DNA from: Ahaetulla prasina
Taxonomy: Eukaryota; Chordata; Lepidosauria; Squamata; Colubridae
NCBI RefSeq assembly: GCF_028640845.1
Contig: NC_080548.1
Span: 9,480,314-9,544,313 of the forward strand
Reading direction: 5' to 3'
DNA length: 64,000 bases
Of this stretch, positions 1-10,629 are shown in pieces. Each line of letters starts with the position of its first letter. The stretch's first letter is position 1. The notes under the pieces are model-generated. The model was not told where the DNA came from, ran no database searches, and worked only from the letters and a program-made list of their open reading frames with translations. Made by a program: the position numbers and the translations under genes.

Positions 1-104
1 CTGCAGTGAGTTGTCCTGCAGCAAATTGTCGGTGATGAGTTGTCCGTGGTGAGTTGGCTGTGATGTATTGCCATGGTGAGTTGTCCATATCTGTCTACAC
101 ACAC

Positions 105-167
<63 letters not shown>

Positions 168-184
168 AGACAGATATGGACAAC
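1..184. repeat. GTGAGTTGTCC repeats, then (CT)n flanked by a 26-bp inverted repeat
   Basis: Positions 1-90 hold several degenerate copies of a GTGAGTTGTCC-like word. Positions 80-105 (GTTGTCCATATCTGTCTACA then CACACA) are the exact reverse complement of 159-184. The 53 bp between them are almost pure CT dinucleotide, running into TG at the right. The structure is therefore a potential hairpin with 26-bp arms and a microsatellite loop. No coding content is seen. Confidence 0.85.
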
Positions 185-204
185 AGTTTGTCTGGGATGA
201 TATA

Positions 205-283
205 AGGATTTTTGCCTTGGGCAGGGGGTTAGACTAGAAGATCTCCATGGTCCTTTCCAGCCTTATGATTCTATGATTCAATA
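205..283 (+). mobile_element. CR1 LINE 3'-terminal fragment
   Basis: The stretch reads like a CR1 3' UTR end: a GGGCAGGGGGTTAGACTAGA block, then the TCCATGGTCCTTTCCAGCC block, and finally an ATTCTATGATTC tail. The same blocks recur at 21610, 25545, 29890 and 39920 of this window. Only the last 80 bp are present, as is usual for 5'-truncated CR1 copies. Confidence 0.8.
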
Positions 284-1092
284 TATCAGCTTAATAAGCC
301 ACAATCAGAATGAGCTCCAGCAGCACCCAATAAGCTATATTTGACAGCTGGATGCGCACAGGAGATGGACACCTGATCTTTAAGGGGGAAAAGGAATTAA
401 AGACCAGACAGATGTTCCTCTCAGAGATACAGTGGATTCCCAACTGATGAATGGCTCCATAACTGCCACAATAAATTTGATGAAGTGGCACAGAAAACCA
501 TTTTTGCACATCTTCTGACAATGATACTGCAAGCTGAAATCACAGCTTGGATTCCCCATAAGGTTAAGCGATTCCACCATAAAGACCAATGATAGCTATC
601 ACTAAATATCCAGAAAAATAGCTATATCAATCTCCTTCTTTCAATTAGCGGTGGCAGCAAAATTCAGAAGGAAATATTAAATTGGCCCTCTTATGATGCT
701 CATTTTTAACAGAGACTACACAAAAAGACAGCATCAAAATTGATTTCATTTTAATCGAAGAGATATTAAACTCTTCTGGCCTTTCAGAAGATTTTGAAGA
801 TTGTCTTTCTCACCACATTTGAGGGTTTCTCTGCAGTCTATATTCTGCTCAAAGGCTGATCCGAAAGGGAAGAACAGAATTTACCGGATAGATTTGTGTT
901 TTCAATGACAGGTTTTGGTATGATTTTGTACTTTTCTGGGTTTTGTTTGTATTTTGTTTACTGTGCTTGATGTTCTTTTGAATTGTTGTGTATGACACAA
1001 AATCACCAATGTGAAAGGAGCAGCTATATAAATTTAACAAATAAATGAATAGATATCCTAGAAAAGGATAGGAAGTTAACTTGTATTAAAAT
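284..1092. other. Unassigned stretch; LINE-type 3' tail near its end
   Basis: I recognise no gene here. The short open frames are in low-complexity, AT-rich sequence without a protein signature. At about 985-1050 the order AAAATCACCAATGTGAAAG, GCAGCTATATAAATT, AACAAATAAATGAAT resembles the 3' tail shared by L2-like LINEs and related SINEs in squamates. The rest shows no repeat I can name. Confidence 0.4.
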
Positions 1093-1097
1093 ATATG

Positions 1098-1486
1098 TGT
1101 CAGCTTTGGAAGCCATACTAGGCCGAAGGCTTCCACGCTGCCACTTTCTCTTGTGTGGGAAAGTAGGAGAAGGGGGTTGGGTTGGTACAAGGGGCCATTA
1201 GACATAATAACATTCTTCCTGCCGGTCAAGGTCAGGCCGAGACTGCATCTGGAGAAGGAGTGGTCGGAGTGATGCCTCGAGATGGGACGGTTGGTGATTG
1301 GAGCATGTGACCGGCAGAGGAGTCAAGTGGGGATAGTCTGGGGTTTTGTACTACTGAGGCAAAACCCGGATCTCCAGATTCAGAGTTTATCCAGCTGTGC
1401 CAGTTTACCTATGCAAGTAAAAGAACTTTGAAAGATGTTTGTCTCAGAGTCTTTTCTGTAGGAGGGGGTTTTCTGGAGTGCTGACA
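1098..1486 (+). mobile_element. Solo LTR, 389 bp, 5-bp TSD ATATG
   Basis: The element starts TGTCAGC and ends GCTGACA, a perfect 7-bp terminal inverted repeat in the TG...CA form of LTRs. The five bases before it (1093-1097) and after it (1487-1491) are both ATATG, a target-site duplication. No internal region or second LTR is present, so this is a solo LTR left by recombination between the two LTRs of an element. An AGTAAA at about 1415 could be a variant polyadenylation signal, which gives a tentative plus orientation. The LTR could be Ty3/Gypsy-like or from an endogenous retrovirus; 5-bp duplications fit both. Confidence 0.8.
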
Positions 1487-1562
1487 ATATGTATATATAA
1501 TGCCTCTATCTTTCTACAAAATGAAAACATAGATCCACAATAAAATCTTTATCAGATATACT

Positions 1563-1645
1563 CTGTGTGTGTGTGTGTGTGTGTGTTTGTATATGTGTGT
1601 TATATGCATATATGTGTGTGTGTGTATGCACATGCATAATTTTAT
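1563..1645. repeat. (TG)n microsatellite with TATATG interruptions
   Basis: A run of TG dinucleotides at 1563-1588 is followed by TTTGTATATGTGTG and a second TG run at 1612-1626. It gives rise to a spurious histidine/threonine-rich open frame on the minus strand. Confidence 0.95.
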
Positions 1646-1649
1646 GCAA

Positions 1650-2755
1650 ATTTCCCAAATATATTGTTGTTGTAAGCTGACTTTATTGCTTACAACAGCA
1701 GAAAGGTGGGCATACATTTAATAGTTATTACTACAAGTACATTTTGGTACACAATGATTAAACTGATAAATATTTCTAATGGAGTTTGATGGGATCCTAT
1801 TGCATACTCATTTCCAATGTAAGGGATACTTTTTTTTTGTTAGAAAAGAAACATGTCATGATTTCTCCAACCTTATTATACAGAAAGCCCTTTTCTGTAT
1901 AATAAAACTTAAAACTCGCTATATAATAAAACCTAAAAAGTTGCTTCAGATGATTCAGAGGATATTTGAGGGGGGAGGGGGGACTATTAACCACCTTTAA
2001 AGCTAATTTACAGCTATAATTATTATTTTCTCTCACACTATAAATTATCCTCTCTCCTAGCAATTGCTGTAGTTTTAATATATATGTTAAATAGCATATT
2101 CTCCATTCACAGCACATAATGTGACATCCAATTGTATATCTGGTCATTTTCCTACTCAAGCTGAGTGTGAGTAGACACTGTGATCGGTAGTTCAAATTAT
2201 GAAATGGATGTATTTTTAAACTTTTTAAAAAAAGTACCACAAAGACATTTTAAGGAGAAAAGATGCTTGTGGAAATGTCCAGTTGCATCCTTCAGTATGA
2301 ATAAATTACAACCTGCCCACTCAGGAGGGGAGAAGCTATGCAGCCAACTGACCATTTATACTGTGTTATATGGGGAAAAAATAGGAGGCAATAAGTGTAA
2401 AATTCTGGTACTCTCTTGTGAGCAGCCAGACAACCATATTGGTTCTGTAAACGATGAAGAAATAACTTGGTTATTAAAAAGATAGAACTTATTGTGTCCT
2501 ATATATTTGTTCATACAACTCTATTGTTAAATTCCTCATGAGCCACTCTGATTCTCAATAAATAAGAGACAGAATATAATTATAAATAAACACATGCCCG
2601 AGATCTTATTTGACCAAGAAAAGAAATAGTAAGAGAGGTAATAACGATATGCAATCCCTATATGAATTTCTAAGATTTTTGTGGTGAGACTCCATATTTA
2701 TCTCTTCCCAACTCAACTATGATGTCACTTCTTTTGAAATAAATCATCTGAATGA
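1650..2755. other. AT-rich stretch without recognised content
   Basis: No gene or named repeat is evident. The two longest frames here, 147 aa on minus (1797-2240) and 101 aa on plus (2180-2485), overlap each other in part, have no familiar motif, and lie in AT-rich sequence. I treat them as chance frames. Confidence 0.5.
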
Positions 2756-2759
2756 CTCT

Positions 2760-3005
2760 ATAACTGTGGAGGGGTGTAGTCTGGAGGAGGGAGGGGCTGC
2801 ATTTCAGAGAAGCAAGAGATAGTGAAGTTTAGGTATTTTGATTGGGAAGAAGATTTCAAGATAGCTTTAGAAGTTCTCAGAGCATATCTTTAATGATGCA
2901 AGTAGTTTGTTTTAGTTTGGCAAGATTTCTGTCTGTAGGTAAGGAACAACAAAGGAGATTGCTTAGAAGAAACTAATGTCTTTTTTGGGCTTTGGAGCCT
3001 GGTGC
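2760..3005 (+). mobile_element. LTR-like repeat (copy 1 of 3)
   Basis: A block with GGAGGGAGGGGCTGCATTTC, then AGTTCTCAGAGCAT, AGTTTGGCAAGATTTCTGTC, GGAACAACAAAGGAGATTGC and a terminal GGAGCCTGGTGCTAACA parallels 9320-9570 block by block, and in part 15260-15376. The sister copy has AATAAAG where this one has AACAAAGG, which fits a polyadenylation signal near the 3' end of an LTR. No target-site duplication was found. The LTR assignment is inferred; that it is a dispersed repeat is seen. Confidence 0.55.
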
Positions 3006-4424
3006 TAACAATTGAATTTTGCAAGTTGAGATGGATAAGAGCACTGAAAATTCCCAGCCACTCTTCCAATATCCTGAGATTCATTTGGAAGGTTTTGTAC
3101 ATTTACTTTCCAATCCAGACTTAATTTTAATTTAGAGTATTCCCAAAAACCTTCTTCTCTGGAATTGTCCCTGAATTTTGGCAGGGACATAAAGTTCATG
3201 GCAGGGAATGAGCTTTTCTGCTAGATTTTGAAGGATTAGGCAATATTTCTCAAACTTGGTAACTTTAAAAAGTATACACTTCAAATCCCAAAATTCCCCA
3301 GCCAGGCATGCTGGAAGGGTGGAAGAATTAATAGTGACAGAGTGATGTCATTACAGAAATAGGCCAACATGTTCAGCCCATTTTTGGAATATTCTGGACA
3401 GGTATCCCCTGTCCCATCTCCCCAAAATAGATGCATGTAATCTCCCAGAGGTTTTTATGCATTTATTTTTAACTCTAAGTATCTAAATGGAATTGTTTGA
3501 GAACCATAAAAATTTTGGTGTTTTTTTTTTTAAATGCTACCTCTGGAAATTATTTTATGAAATTGTCAAAATTTATTTCAGTTGAGCCATTTGGATGTTC
3601 AATTTCAGCACTGTAGCTTTAGGTTCACTTGGCCCAGAGAGCCAAAGGTTACTGCAACCTTCCCTCAACATTCTTAACCATTTTAAACCTACAATATACT
3701 TTTCAGAATTTCTAGCTAGAACATCTAAAATGAAGATAAGAGAATCCATGCAGTTATAAATTCACCTTGATATTAACGTCTTACAATATCCATGATAATG
3801 CAAGTTTGCAAGTCAAGGCTAACTGCTTATGTTTCCATGCAAAAATTAATTTTAGACATTCTCTGGATGATACTAAAATTGAGTTGGAAGAAGAAGTTGT
3901 ATGTTTCAAATGGTAAAAGGATAGGATGAATCAATCAATCAATCTATGCATCCTTAATTCTGTTCAGGGATTTTCTTCTTCTAAATAGGTAAGAGAAAGA
4001 ATTTTTATTATTTATTGATTGATTTGCATTTCATATTTCTAAATTTCCCACCTTCCTCAAAGGGAGTCTTTTTGTTTTATTGGGTCAATCAAATTTAAGA
4101 GCCCCTCATGAACTTTGACCATTCATGGAACTTCATCAGCAAAACATTCTTAAAATATCTTGTCTCTCTTTTAAAAATAGATACTCGGGCAGGAAAGCCA
4201 TTTTGAGAAATAATTTATAAAAAAGAGCAACAGCAAGTCTGTGGAAATGATCAGAGAATAAACTGAACTTTCTCTAAGATGAACTATCATCAACCTTATC
4301 TTCAAGTTGTCCAATGGTTCACCCACTGAGTCATTGCAACTGAGGCCATCCACCTGACTGTTGGTTGACTTCTGCTCTCTTTTCCCCATCTATCCCGTAA
4401 TTACAGATTTGTGGGAAATAAGAA
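3006..4424. other. Mostly unassigned; old hAT remnant at about 3245-3320
   Basis: Positions 3245-3320 (TTTCTCAAACTTGGTAACTTT, then CACTTCAAATCCCAAAATTCC) resemble the left half of the palindromic element seen intact at 18330 and 45862, heavily diverged. Short imperfect repeats occur at about 3925 (AATC)n and 4005 (TTATTGATTGATT). No coding signature was seen in the remaining AT-rich sequence. Confidence 0.45.
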
Positions 4425-5640
4425 ATGGGTTATCAAGAAAGACATCCACCACTTCAACATTTTCATTCTCCGACCTAAGCCAGATTGCTGTATTTCTTGC
4501 CATTAATTTCATCTTGTTTATATTTAAGCTTACTCCCATTTTTTTTCCCACAAGGCTTCTTGACTTTTATTACTACAGCTTTCAGATTATTCGCATCTTC
4601 AGTTATCAGGGTATTGTCATCTGCACAATGCAAGTTACTGATGTTTCTTTCTCCCACTACAAAACCTCACTCATCTTCTTCTAATCCAGCTTCCTTCAAT
4701 ATATATTTTGCATATAAATTGAATAAATAAAGAGAGAGAGTGCAGTCGTCTCTCATTTCTTTCCTGATTTGGAATTAGCCTTTTTTTTTTTGCCATTTTC
4801 TTTGTGGCTGTGCATAAGTTTCACATGAAGAGACATTTTGAGATTTTCACTTCTCTAAGGAAATTTATCGCTAAACATGACTAGCACAATCAAAGGTCTT
4901 TCTGTAATAAATGAAGAACTTACTGACCTTTTGTAATTCTTTGTTTTTCTCCATTATCCTAGGTTCATCAGCAATAAAGTATTTCCTAAAGCTAGACATC
5001 AGGCATCTCCTTTTCTATGTAGGGTTCTAATCTGGATGATCCTATGCATTAATTTTTGAAATTAAGGATATGATGGTGTGCAAATTCAGTGAAGTCAAAT
5101 CTCCTTTCTTTTGTAGACTGACCTCATCTGTTGGCCACTTCATCAGTGAAGTAATTTCTAACTTCATTTTCTAGTACAAGAAATTTTATAAACATAAAAC
5201 AATTTTTAAAGTATCTCAAATGTTTACATCTCTAGTATCCATCTCTCTTTTTTATATTCTTTGAATCAATTATTATCTGCCATTTGCATACTTTAGCATG
5301 TCAGTTGAATTTGGAACTTCTTTCTGAATTCAGAGGTATTTTGGAAATTTTCCTTTGTTTGCCTGTTTCATCTTTGATGTCTTTACAGATGTTGCTGTAA
5401 TATTGTTTCTTGTCTCTTCTAACAGCTCTCTGAGATTCTTTGTTAAGTTCTTTCCTGCAATCTTTGAGTTCTTTTGCTGGCAATTTCCATTGTTTTTTTT
5501 CTGACAGTCAGTTTGCTTTTTTCTGTTTCTTGATCTTTGGCAGTTTTTGGCAGTTCCCCTATCAGTGAAATTTGGTATTCACATTCCTGATGTTCTCTTT
5601 GAAAATCATGGGTATATGCAGTAGCAAGCTCATGATCATG
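4425..5640 (-). mobile_element. Decayed RTE-clade LINE fragment (BovB-like), antisense
   Basis: The minus strand carries recognisable RTE polypeptide pieces in order. At 5483-5301 lies a connector segment with KDCRKELNKESQRAVRRDKK, the basic region between endonuclease and reverse transcriptase. At 4657-4475 lies a reverse-transcriptase segment with NLHCADDNTLITED, matching the RTE catalytic motif usually written NLRYADDTTL. Between them the frames are broken many times. Divergence is clearly greater than in the BovB copy at 23432-25000, so this is an older insertion. The exact ends could not be set. Confidence 0.7.
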
Positions 5641-5656
5641 TCATAGGAACTAATTA

Positions 5657-5702
5657 GCTTCTTCTTCCTCTTCCTCTTCCTCCTCCTGCTCCTCCTCTTG
5701 AA
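5657..5702. repeat. (CTT/CCT)n polypyrimidine microsatellite
   Basis: An imperfect run of CTTCTTCCTCTTCCTC and CCTCCTGCTCCTCC triplets about 45 bp long. On the minus strand it is a polypurine GAG/GAA tract. Confidence 0.9.
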
Positions 5703-6052
5703 CCTTGCATATAATCAGTTTATGAACTACTCCAAGATAGCCCTTGAACAACATCTGGAGTTATAACTGACTCTTCCATCACCTCGTACCACTCATTGCA
5801 TCATTTTACCATTTATTCCCCATATGCAAAGTTGCTATTTTTCATATGCCACAGTTATCCCTAGATAGACCTATGGACATCCACCTCTATAACACATCAT
5901 GGTCCTGATCCTTTCATATACTACTTTTTAAGTAAGATACGTAAAGTGCAGACTCAGTAGCCTCGGTTACACTTATAGCACATGCATATTATCTGCTAAT
6001 GGTAAGAACAGTAGTGGTTAGTTTGGGTACATTTTGGCTAGGGTGCCAGAAG

Positions 6053-6379
6053 CAGTGGTGAAATGCAAATTTTTTTGCTACTAGTTCTGTGGGCGTGGCT
6101 TGGTGGTGGGGGTCATGTGACTGGGTGGGAGTGGCCAATTTTTAAAAAAACTTTTTAAAGCATTTTTTTACTACCAGTTTGGGCAAATAGGTAGTAAAAA
6201 ATGCTTTAAAAAAGTTTTTTAAAAAAAGGTTCCGATGATTGTGTGGCACAGCTGTGATTGTCGGAACTTCTTTTTTTTTTTTACTTTTTAATGCATTTTT
6301 TACTACCAGTTCACCCAAACTGGTAGTTTTTATCACTACCGGTTTGCCCGAACTGGAGCAAACTGGTAACATTTCACTG
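6053..6379. mobile_element. hAT-type miniature element, 327 bp, TSD GCCAGAAG
   Basis: The ends are CAGTGGTGAAATG and CATTTCACTG, inverted repeats of the hAT form. The flanking 8 bp (6045-6052 and 6380-6387) are both GCCAGAAG, the duplication length expected of hAT transposases. The interior is a long palindrome: ACTACCAGTT/AACTGGTAGT and CTTTTTAAAG/CTTTAAAAAG arms around a centre near 6240. No transposase frame is present, so it is non-autonomous. Relatives lie at 8290, 10182, 14459, 18603, 27515, 29971, 48005, 52150 and 52809. Confidence 0.9.
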
Positions 6380-6851
6380 GCCAGAAGCATTAGCTATAAC
6401 CTATTTATTCCCAGCATACCCATCTATTCTATGCAAATTAAAACTATATACACAAGCCAACATACCATTGCCTGCATCAAACTAAGAGATATATGCAGCA
6501 GTCTGACATACATATTTAAGATGCATAACACACCAACTTTCTATTATATTTGTTTTAATTAATACAATGTTGGAATTAATTTATGATGAGAAAAGGAACC
6601 CTGGCAGGCATCAAAAGATATATCTTCCGGCACTCAGACATCATGCTGGCTTTCCCTGACTTAATTAATGAGAAACTGTCTTGTAGCAAGTCAGCCCGAT
6701 GGTCCATCTAAAATCAGGCAAGATATCCCTGGAAGCAATGACACCACTCCTTAATCTACTTAGTTCCAAAACAAAAGGTTACAGGTAAACTTAATCATCT
6801 CATGCTAGTTTTTTCTAGCATTGCTTTGGAAGGACAGTCTAGTCAACCTTG

Positions 6852-7068
6852 GGCCGGTTTAGCTCTGCCTGGTAAGGCCTGTTATTAAGAACACAAAGCC
6901 TGCAATTACTGCAGGTTCGAGCCCGGCCCAAGGTTGACTCAGCCTTCCATCCTTTATAAGGTAGGTAAAATGAGGACCCAGATTGTTGGGGGGGCAATAA
7001 GTTGACTTTGTAAATATATACAAATAGAATGAGACTATTGCCCTATACATTGTAAGCCGCCCTGAGTC
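6852..7068 (+). mobile_element. tRNA-derived SINE, 3'-truncated, 20-bp TSD
   Basis: The head reads GGCCGGTTTAGCTCTGCCTG...GGTTCGAGCCCGGCC, with a box A-like TGGTAAGGCCTG and a box B GGTTCGAGCC, the internal RNA polymerase III promoter of a tRNA gene. It is not a tRNA gene because the body continues for another 140 bp (TTGACTCAGCCTTCCATCC, GACCCAGATTGTTGGGGGGG). The flanks at 6826-6845 and 7069-7088 are identical 20-mers, TTGGAAGGACAGTCTAGTCA. The copy stops at GCCGCCCTGAGTC and lacks the last part and the A-tail that the sister at 62238-62506 has. Apart from that, the two differ by a single base as far as I can read. Confidence 0.92.
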
Positions 7069-7088
7069 TTGGAAGGACAGTCTAGTCA

Positions 7089-7939
7089 GCCATTGTAAGA
7101 ACAACACCTTCCCAATTTCCACATGGCTCATGCTCCAAAAATCAAACGAAGTGTTTTCTTCCACAGGCATATGCTTCAAAGGATACCTTGCAGGGATGAA
7201 GCAACACGGGACATTGAAGAAGAGCTGCAGCTGTCCACCAGCATGTGGAAACAGCTGTGTTTATACCTGAGCAGTAGCCATCTCCTACTATAACCACCTG
7301 CTCATGCCTGGGAATTCAGGAAAGCAGGAGGCAGCTTTCAACACACTGCCTTCAAATATTCATTGCTACTTCCAGCAGTTCCTGAGAAAAGCAGCTGATA
7401 TGTCATTTTCGGAAAGCAACTGACCAGCACCTTATTTATGACTCCTGCCATTGCAGATGCATCCAGCTTCACTATAAGCCTGAACTATGACTCCCAATGA
7501 ATGGGAACATGTGTCTTTTGGCTCACCCCAACATCTTTCAAAATGTATCTCCTGCAGAATTTCACATTTCATTTCAAGCTAAACCCTATGATAAATCAAA
7601 GGACATCCAGAAAACTTCTGAATAAATCCATCACATATTTCACTGCAGGAAGTAGCTCTAAATTCACTTCAAATTTGGATGTGAGTGAAAATGAGGCCAC
7701 CACTCTATTCTTGTAGGACATTGTACGCTTTTGTGGTGTAAACTTTTATGGACTACATCAACTATTGTATATCAGATTGACCAAATGGTCTAATATGTGA
7801 TAAGATAGAGGGGCATATCTGCAGGATGGTTGCAGAGGCTGTGTAAATATAGAGATAATTTATGAAGAAAGAGGTGGGGAAGGAGAAAGTGAAGGAAGAA
7901 ACATCATGGAAAAAGAGGAATATCTGCATATCAACAGAA
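7089..7939. other. Unassigned stretch
   Basis: No repeat or coding signature was recognised. Short frames on both strands lack known motifs. Confidence 0.4.
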
Positions 7940-8130
7940 GAGAATATTTGTAGCTCAGAGTTGAACTGTTGGGCCCTTGGTGTTCTCTGAGCTTGGTTGT
8001 TTCCTTGTAGATGCTCCATTACCCAACTAGATAACATCATCAATAGTGATGTAACTTATTTGGATAATGAGACCTCTGCAAGAAAATAACCAAGTTTGGA
8101 GAGCACCAAGGACCTCACATATTTCCTTAT
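7940..8130. repeat. Palindromic dispersed repeat (copy 1 of 3)
   Basis: The left arm GGCCCTTGGTGTTCTCTGAG...GTAGATG and the right arm CTCTGCAAGAAAATAACCAA...GCACCAAGGACC are imperfect reverse complements about 60 bp long around a 60-bp centre with AACTAGATAACATCATC. The same arrangement recurs at 19800-19985 and 29125-29285. The family is dispersed, but I could not assign it to a named superfamily and see no target-site duplication. Confidence 0.7.
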
Positions 8131-8289
8131 TCTTTCCTCTAGGCTATTACTTGACTAAGAAAACCACACTCACTGATCAAATATCTCCTAAAGAGTGAAA
8201 CCACATATTCAAGTAAGCAGAGCGTCTAATATTCCAAACCCTAAATCAACAATCCTGGAGTCAATCTAACTACTATTGTATCTCAGAAG

Positions 8290-8533
8290 CAGTGATGAAA
8301 TCCAAATTTTCTTACTACCAGTTCTGTGGACGTGGCTTGGTGGATGTGGCAGGGGAAGGTTACTGCAAAATCTCCATTCCCACCCCACTGCTGGGAGAAG
8401 GATATAGCAGAATCTCCATTCCCACTCCACTCTGGAGTCAGCCAGAGGTGGTATTTGCCAGTTCTCTGAACTACTCAAAATTTCCCCCACTGGTTCTCCA
8501 GAACCTGTTAGAACCTGCTGGATTTCACCCCTG
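8290..8533. mobile_element. hAT-type miniature element, 244 bp, TSD CTCAGAAG
   Basis: Ends CAGTGATGAAATCC / GGATTTCACCCCTG are near-perfect inverted repeats. The 8-bp flanks at 8282-8289 and 8534-8541 are both CTCAGAAG. The interior carries the family hallmarks GTGGACGTGGCTTGGTGG, ACTGCAAAATCTCCATTCCC and GGTTCTCCAGAACCTGTTAG. No transposase is present. Confidence 0.93.
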
Positions 8534-8541
8534 CTCAGAAG

Positions 8542-9319
8542 CCAGGTTGGAGATCCAAATATATTTCTGCACATTCTCTTAGAGAAGATACCTATCTATA
8601 ATAGGCTATTCCTCAAAAGTCATATGATCCCTCAGGCTAATGTTCTCTGGTGCTATACTACCAGATCTCTGCTCTGAGGAACTCATCAGGATCTCATTTC
8701 TTCAGTGAGATCAGGGATCCTCAACAGCCTTCTTACTTGGTGCTGCTGCAGCTAAATTTACCCTCTCCGTCCCCAAATCTGGTTAGTCTGTGAGAAGGCA
8801 TCCCTCAAAAGGTTTATGATACCTCTGGTTTAGAAAAGCTGAAGTTAAATCTGAAGCGTAACTTAGGGGAGATATTTAAGGGACAGGATACAAATTATAA
8901 AAACAAGGTAAGTTAAATAATGATTTCTCTTTGCTATTTATAGAAATGTTTTTTTCCAAGTTGACTTATTCCTTTCCATATAGCTACTTCTCTTCACCTC
9001 CTGCAGCCCAGCTGGGAAGACTGATATATAAAATTGATTAGACTGAACGCAAATGCATGTTAAAAATAGTAGCCCTTATTAGCTCAGCCATTATTTTCCA
9101 ACCTTGGCAACTTTAAGATGTGCAGACTTCAAGTCCCAGAATTCCCCAGACATCCTTTGAAAAACACTAGTCTATGCCAGCAGTTCCCTAAATGTTCCCA
9201 CAGTCTGTGTGATCCTTCTCCCCCATGAATAAAATAAGTGGTTTATTTATGGTTAAGGTGAGAGAAGGCATAATGCACCAGTTACTTTTAATAATTAAAT
9301 TTTAATCTATGCCTGATGT
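8542..9319. other. Mostly unassigned; palindromic hAT remnant at about 9085-9175
   Basis: Positions 9085-9175 (TTTTCCAACCTTGGCAACTT, GACTTCAAGTCCCAGAATTCC, GAAAAACACT) are a degraded copy of the element that is intact at 18330 and 45862. Nothing is recognised in the remainder. Confidence 0.45.
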
Positions 9320-9570
9320 GATGGAATGTAGTAACACAGATTCCCAGGAGGGAGGGGCTGCATTCCAGAGGAGAAAGAGAGAGCTCTGATAGTTTGTGTG
9401 TGTGAGAAAGAGGGTGAAGACAGTCCCTCCTTAACAGTTCCCAGAGTATGCATTTTGTGTGGCTGATAGCATGCTTTAATTTAAGACTCTATCTATGGTA
9501 CGGAACAATAAAGAAATCTGGTTGGGAAAATCACAACATGTCTTTCTTGGTTTTTGGATCCTGACAGTGC
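9320..9570 (+). mobile_element. LTR-like repeat (copy 2 of 3)
   Basis: This copy contains GGAGGGAGGGGCTGCATTCC, AACAGTTCCCAGAGTATGCAT, GGTACGGAACAATAAAGAAA and a terminal TTTTTGGATCCTGACA. The AATAAAG lies about 75 bp before the putative CA end, a spacing that suits a polyadenylation signal in an LTR. It parallels 2760-3005. The left boundary (around TGATGTGATGGAATG) and the duplication were not resolved. Confidence 0.6.
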
Positions 9571-10173
9571 CACAGAGATTCTGACTTTATAGTATCACAA
9601 TTGCTCCCCAAGACTTAAGCAAGCAAGGTGAGAACCAACTGGAGCAATTTCGAGATCCCTCCCACTTTGCCTGTGCAAAGATAAACAATTTTATTTTTTT
9701 AACACACACACATACACACACCCCGCTCCAATTGTTAATATCCACAAGAAGGTCACGTTCTATACTTGGACAACCTGTTTAGCAGGTTAATAATGTATGA
9801 GCAATGCCAAAAGAGTATCTCCCAAGACACTCTCTTCTAAGTATCCCAAATTGTTTTGAGTGGATTTTTATAATATCTATTGAGACTTTGGGCAGCAGCC
9901 ATTATTATTATGTTACTTAAGCAAAAGACTAATGAAAAATTCGTTCTTTTTTGGACTCCAGGAAAGCAAAATCTATAGATGGAAATGATCTACCTTTCTT
10001 ATTAACTGTGCATTGTGCGATGATTTGAAGTGGTCAGGAAGCAGGGAAGTTGTGTACTGCCTTGTTAGGGTGAGCGGGAGATCAATATCCCTCAGAACAA
10101 CAGGATCAGCTCTGCAGCATCAGCAAAGAGTGAACTAAGGTGGTATGAGAGACAAGGAGCTCAATCCAGTTAG
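9571..10173. other. Unassigned stretch
   Basis: Contains an A/CA-rich microsatellite at about 9700-9722 and otherwise no recognised gene or repeat. Confidence 0.4.
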
Positions 10174-10181
10174 GACTGCGT

Positions 10182-10416
10182 CAGTAGTGAAATCGAAAGT
10201 TTTTTTTACTACCGGTTCTGTGGGCGTGGCTTGGTGGGCATGGCAGGGGAAGGATACTGCAAAATCCCCATTCCCTCCTCACTCCAGAGGAAGAATACTG
10301 CAAAATCCCCATTCCCATCCCACTCTGGGGCCAGCCAGAGATGGTATTTGCTGGTTCTCCAAACTACTCAAAATTTCCACTACCGGTTCTCCAGAACCTG
10401 CTGGGTTTCACTCCTG
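10182..10416. mobile_element. hAT-type miniature element, 235 bp, 7/8 TSD
   Basis: Ends CAGTAGTGAAATC / GGGTTTCACTCCTG; flanks GACTGCGT (10174-10181) and GACTGCTT (10417-10424) differ at one base. The interior (GTGGGCGTGGCTTGGTGGGC, ACTGCAAAATCCCCATTCCC, CTACCGGTTCTCCAGAACC) matches the copies at 8290 and 27515. Confidence 0.9.
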
Positions 10417-10424
10417 GACTGCTT

Positions 10425-10629
10425 TTTTTCTGAAAAAATGGGCTGAAAAAAGTCTCAAAAATGGACCAAAAAAGCCTCGGAAATGGGCCAAAAAAGCCCT
10501 GGAAACAGGCTGAAAAAAGACTTGAAAAGGGCTGAAAAAAGGGAGGCCAAAAACTTTTTGTGGTTTTCCTCTTCTAGATTTATGTGCGTCTTATAGTCAA
10601 GTGCATCTCATAGTCTGAAAAATACGGTA
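10425..10629 (-). mobile_element. DNA-transposon-like terminus with internal GGGCTGAAAAAAG minisatellite
   Basis: Read on minus, the segment starts TACCGTATTTTTCAGACTAT and continues GACTATAAGACGCACATAAA, a terminus type found in vertebrate DNA transposons that I cannot place in a superfamily. Towards the left lie six or so imperfect units of about 20 bp of the form GGGCTGAAAAAAGNCTNGAAA or GGGCCAAAAAAGCC (10435-10550). The opposite terminus is missing, and the segment abuts the hAT element ending at 10416. Confidence 0.5.

Noticed and set aside
1797..2240. 147-aa minus-strand frame
   Set aside because: AT-rich, no motif, partly overlapped by a plus frame; most likely chance.
6852..6925. tRNA gene suggested by box A and box B
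   Set aside because: The tRNA-like head is fused to a 140-bp SINE body and recurs at 62238; acceptor pairing and a CCA context were not seen. The same applies to 42594, 49303, 54864 and 57049.
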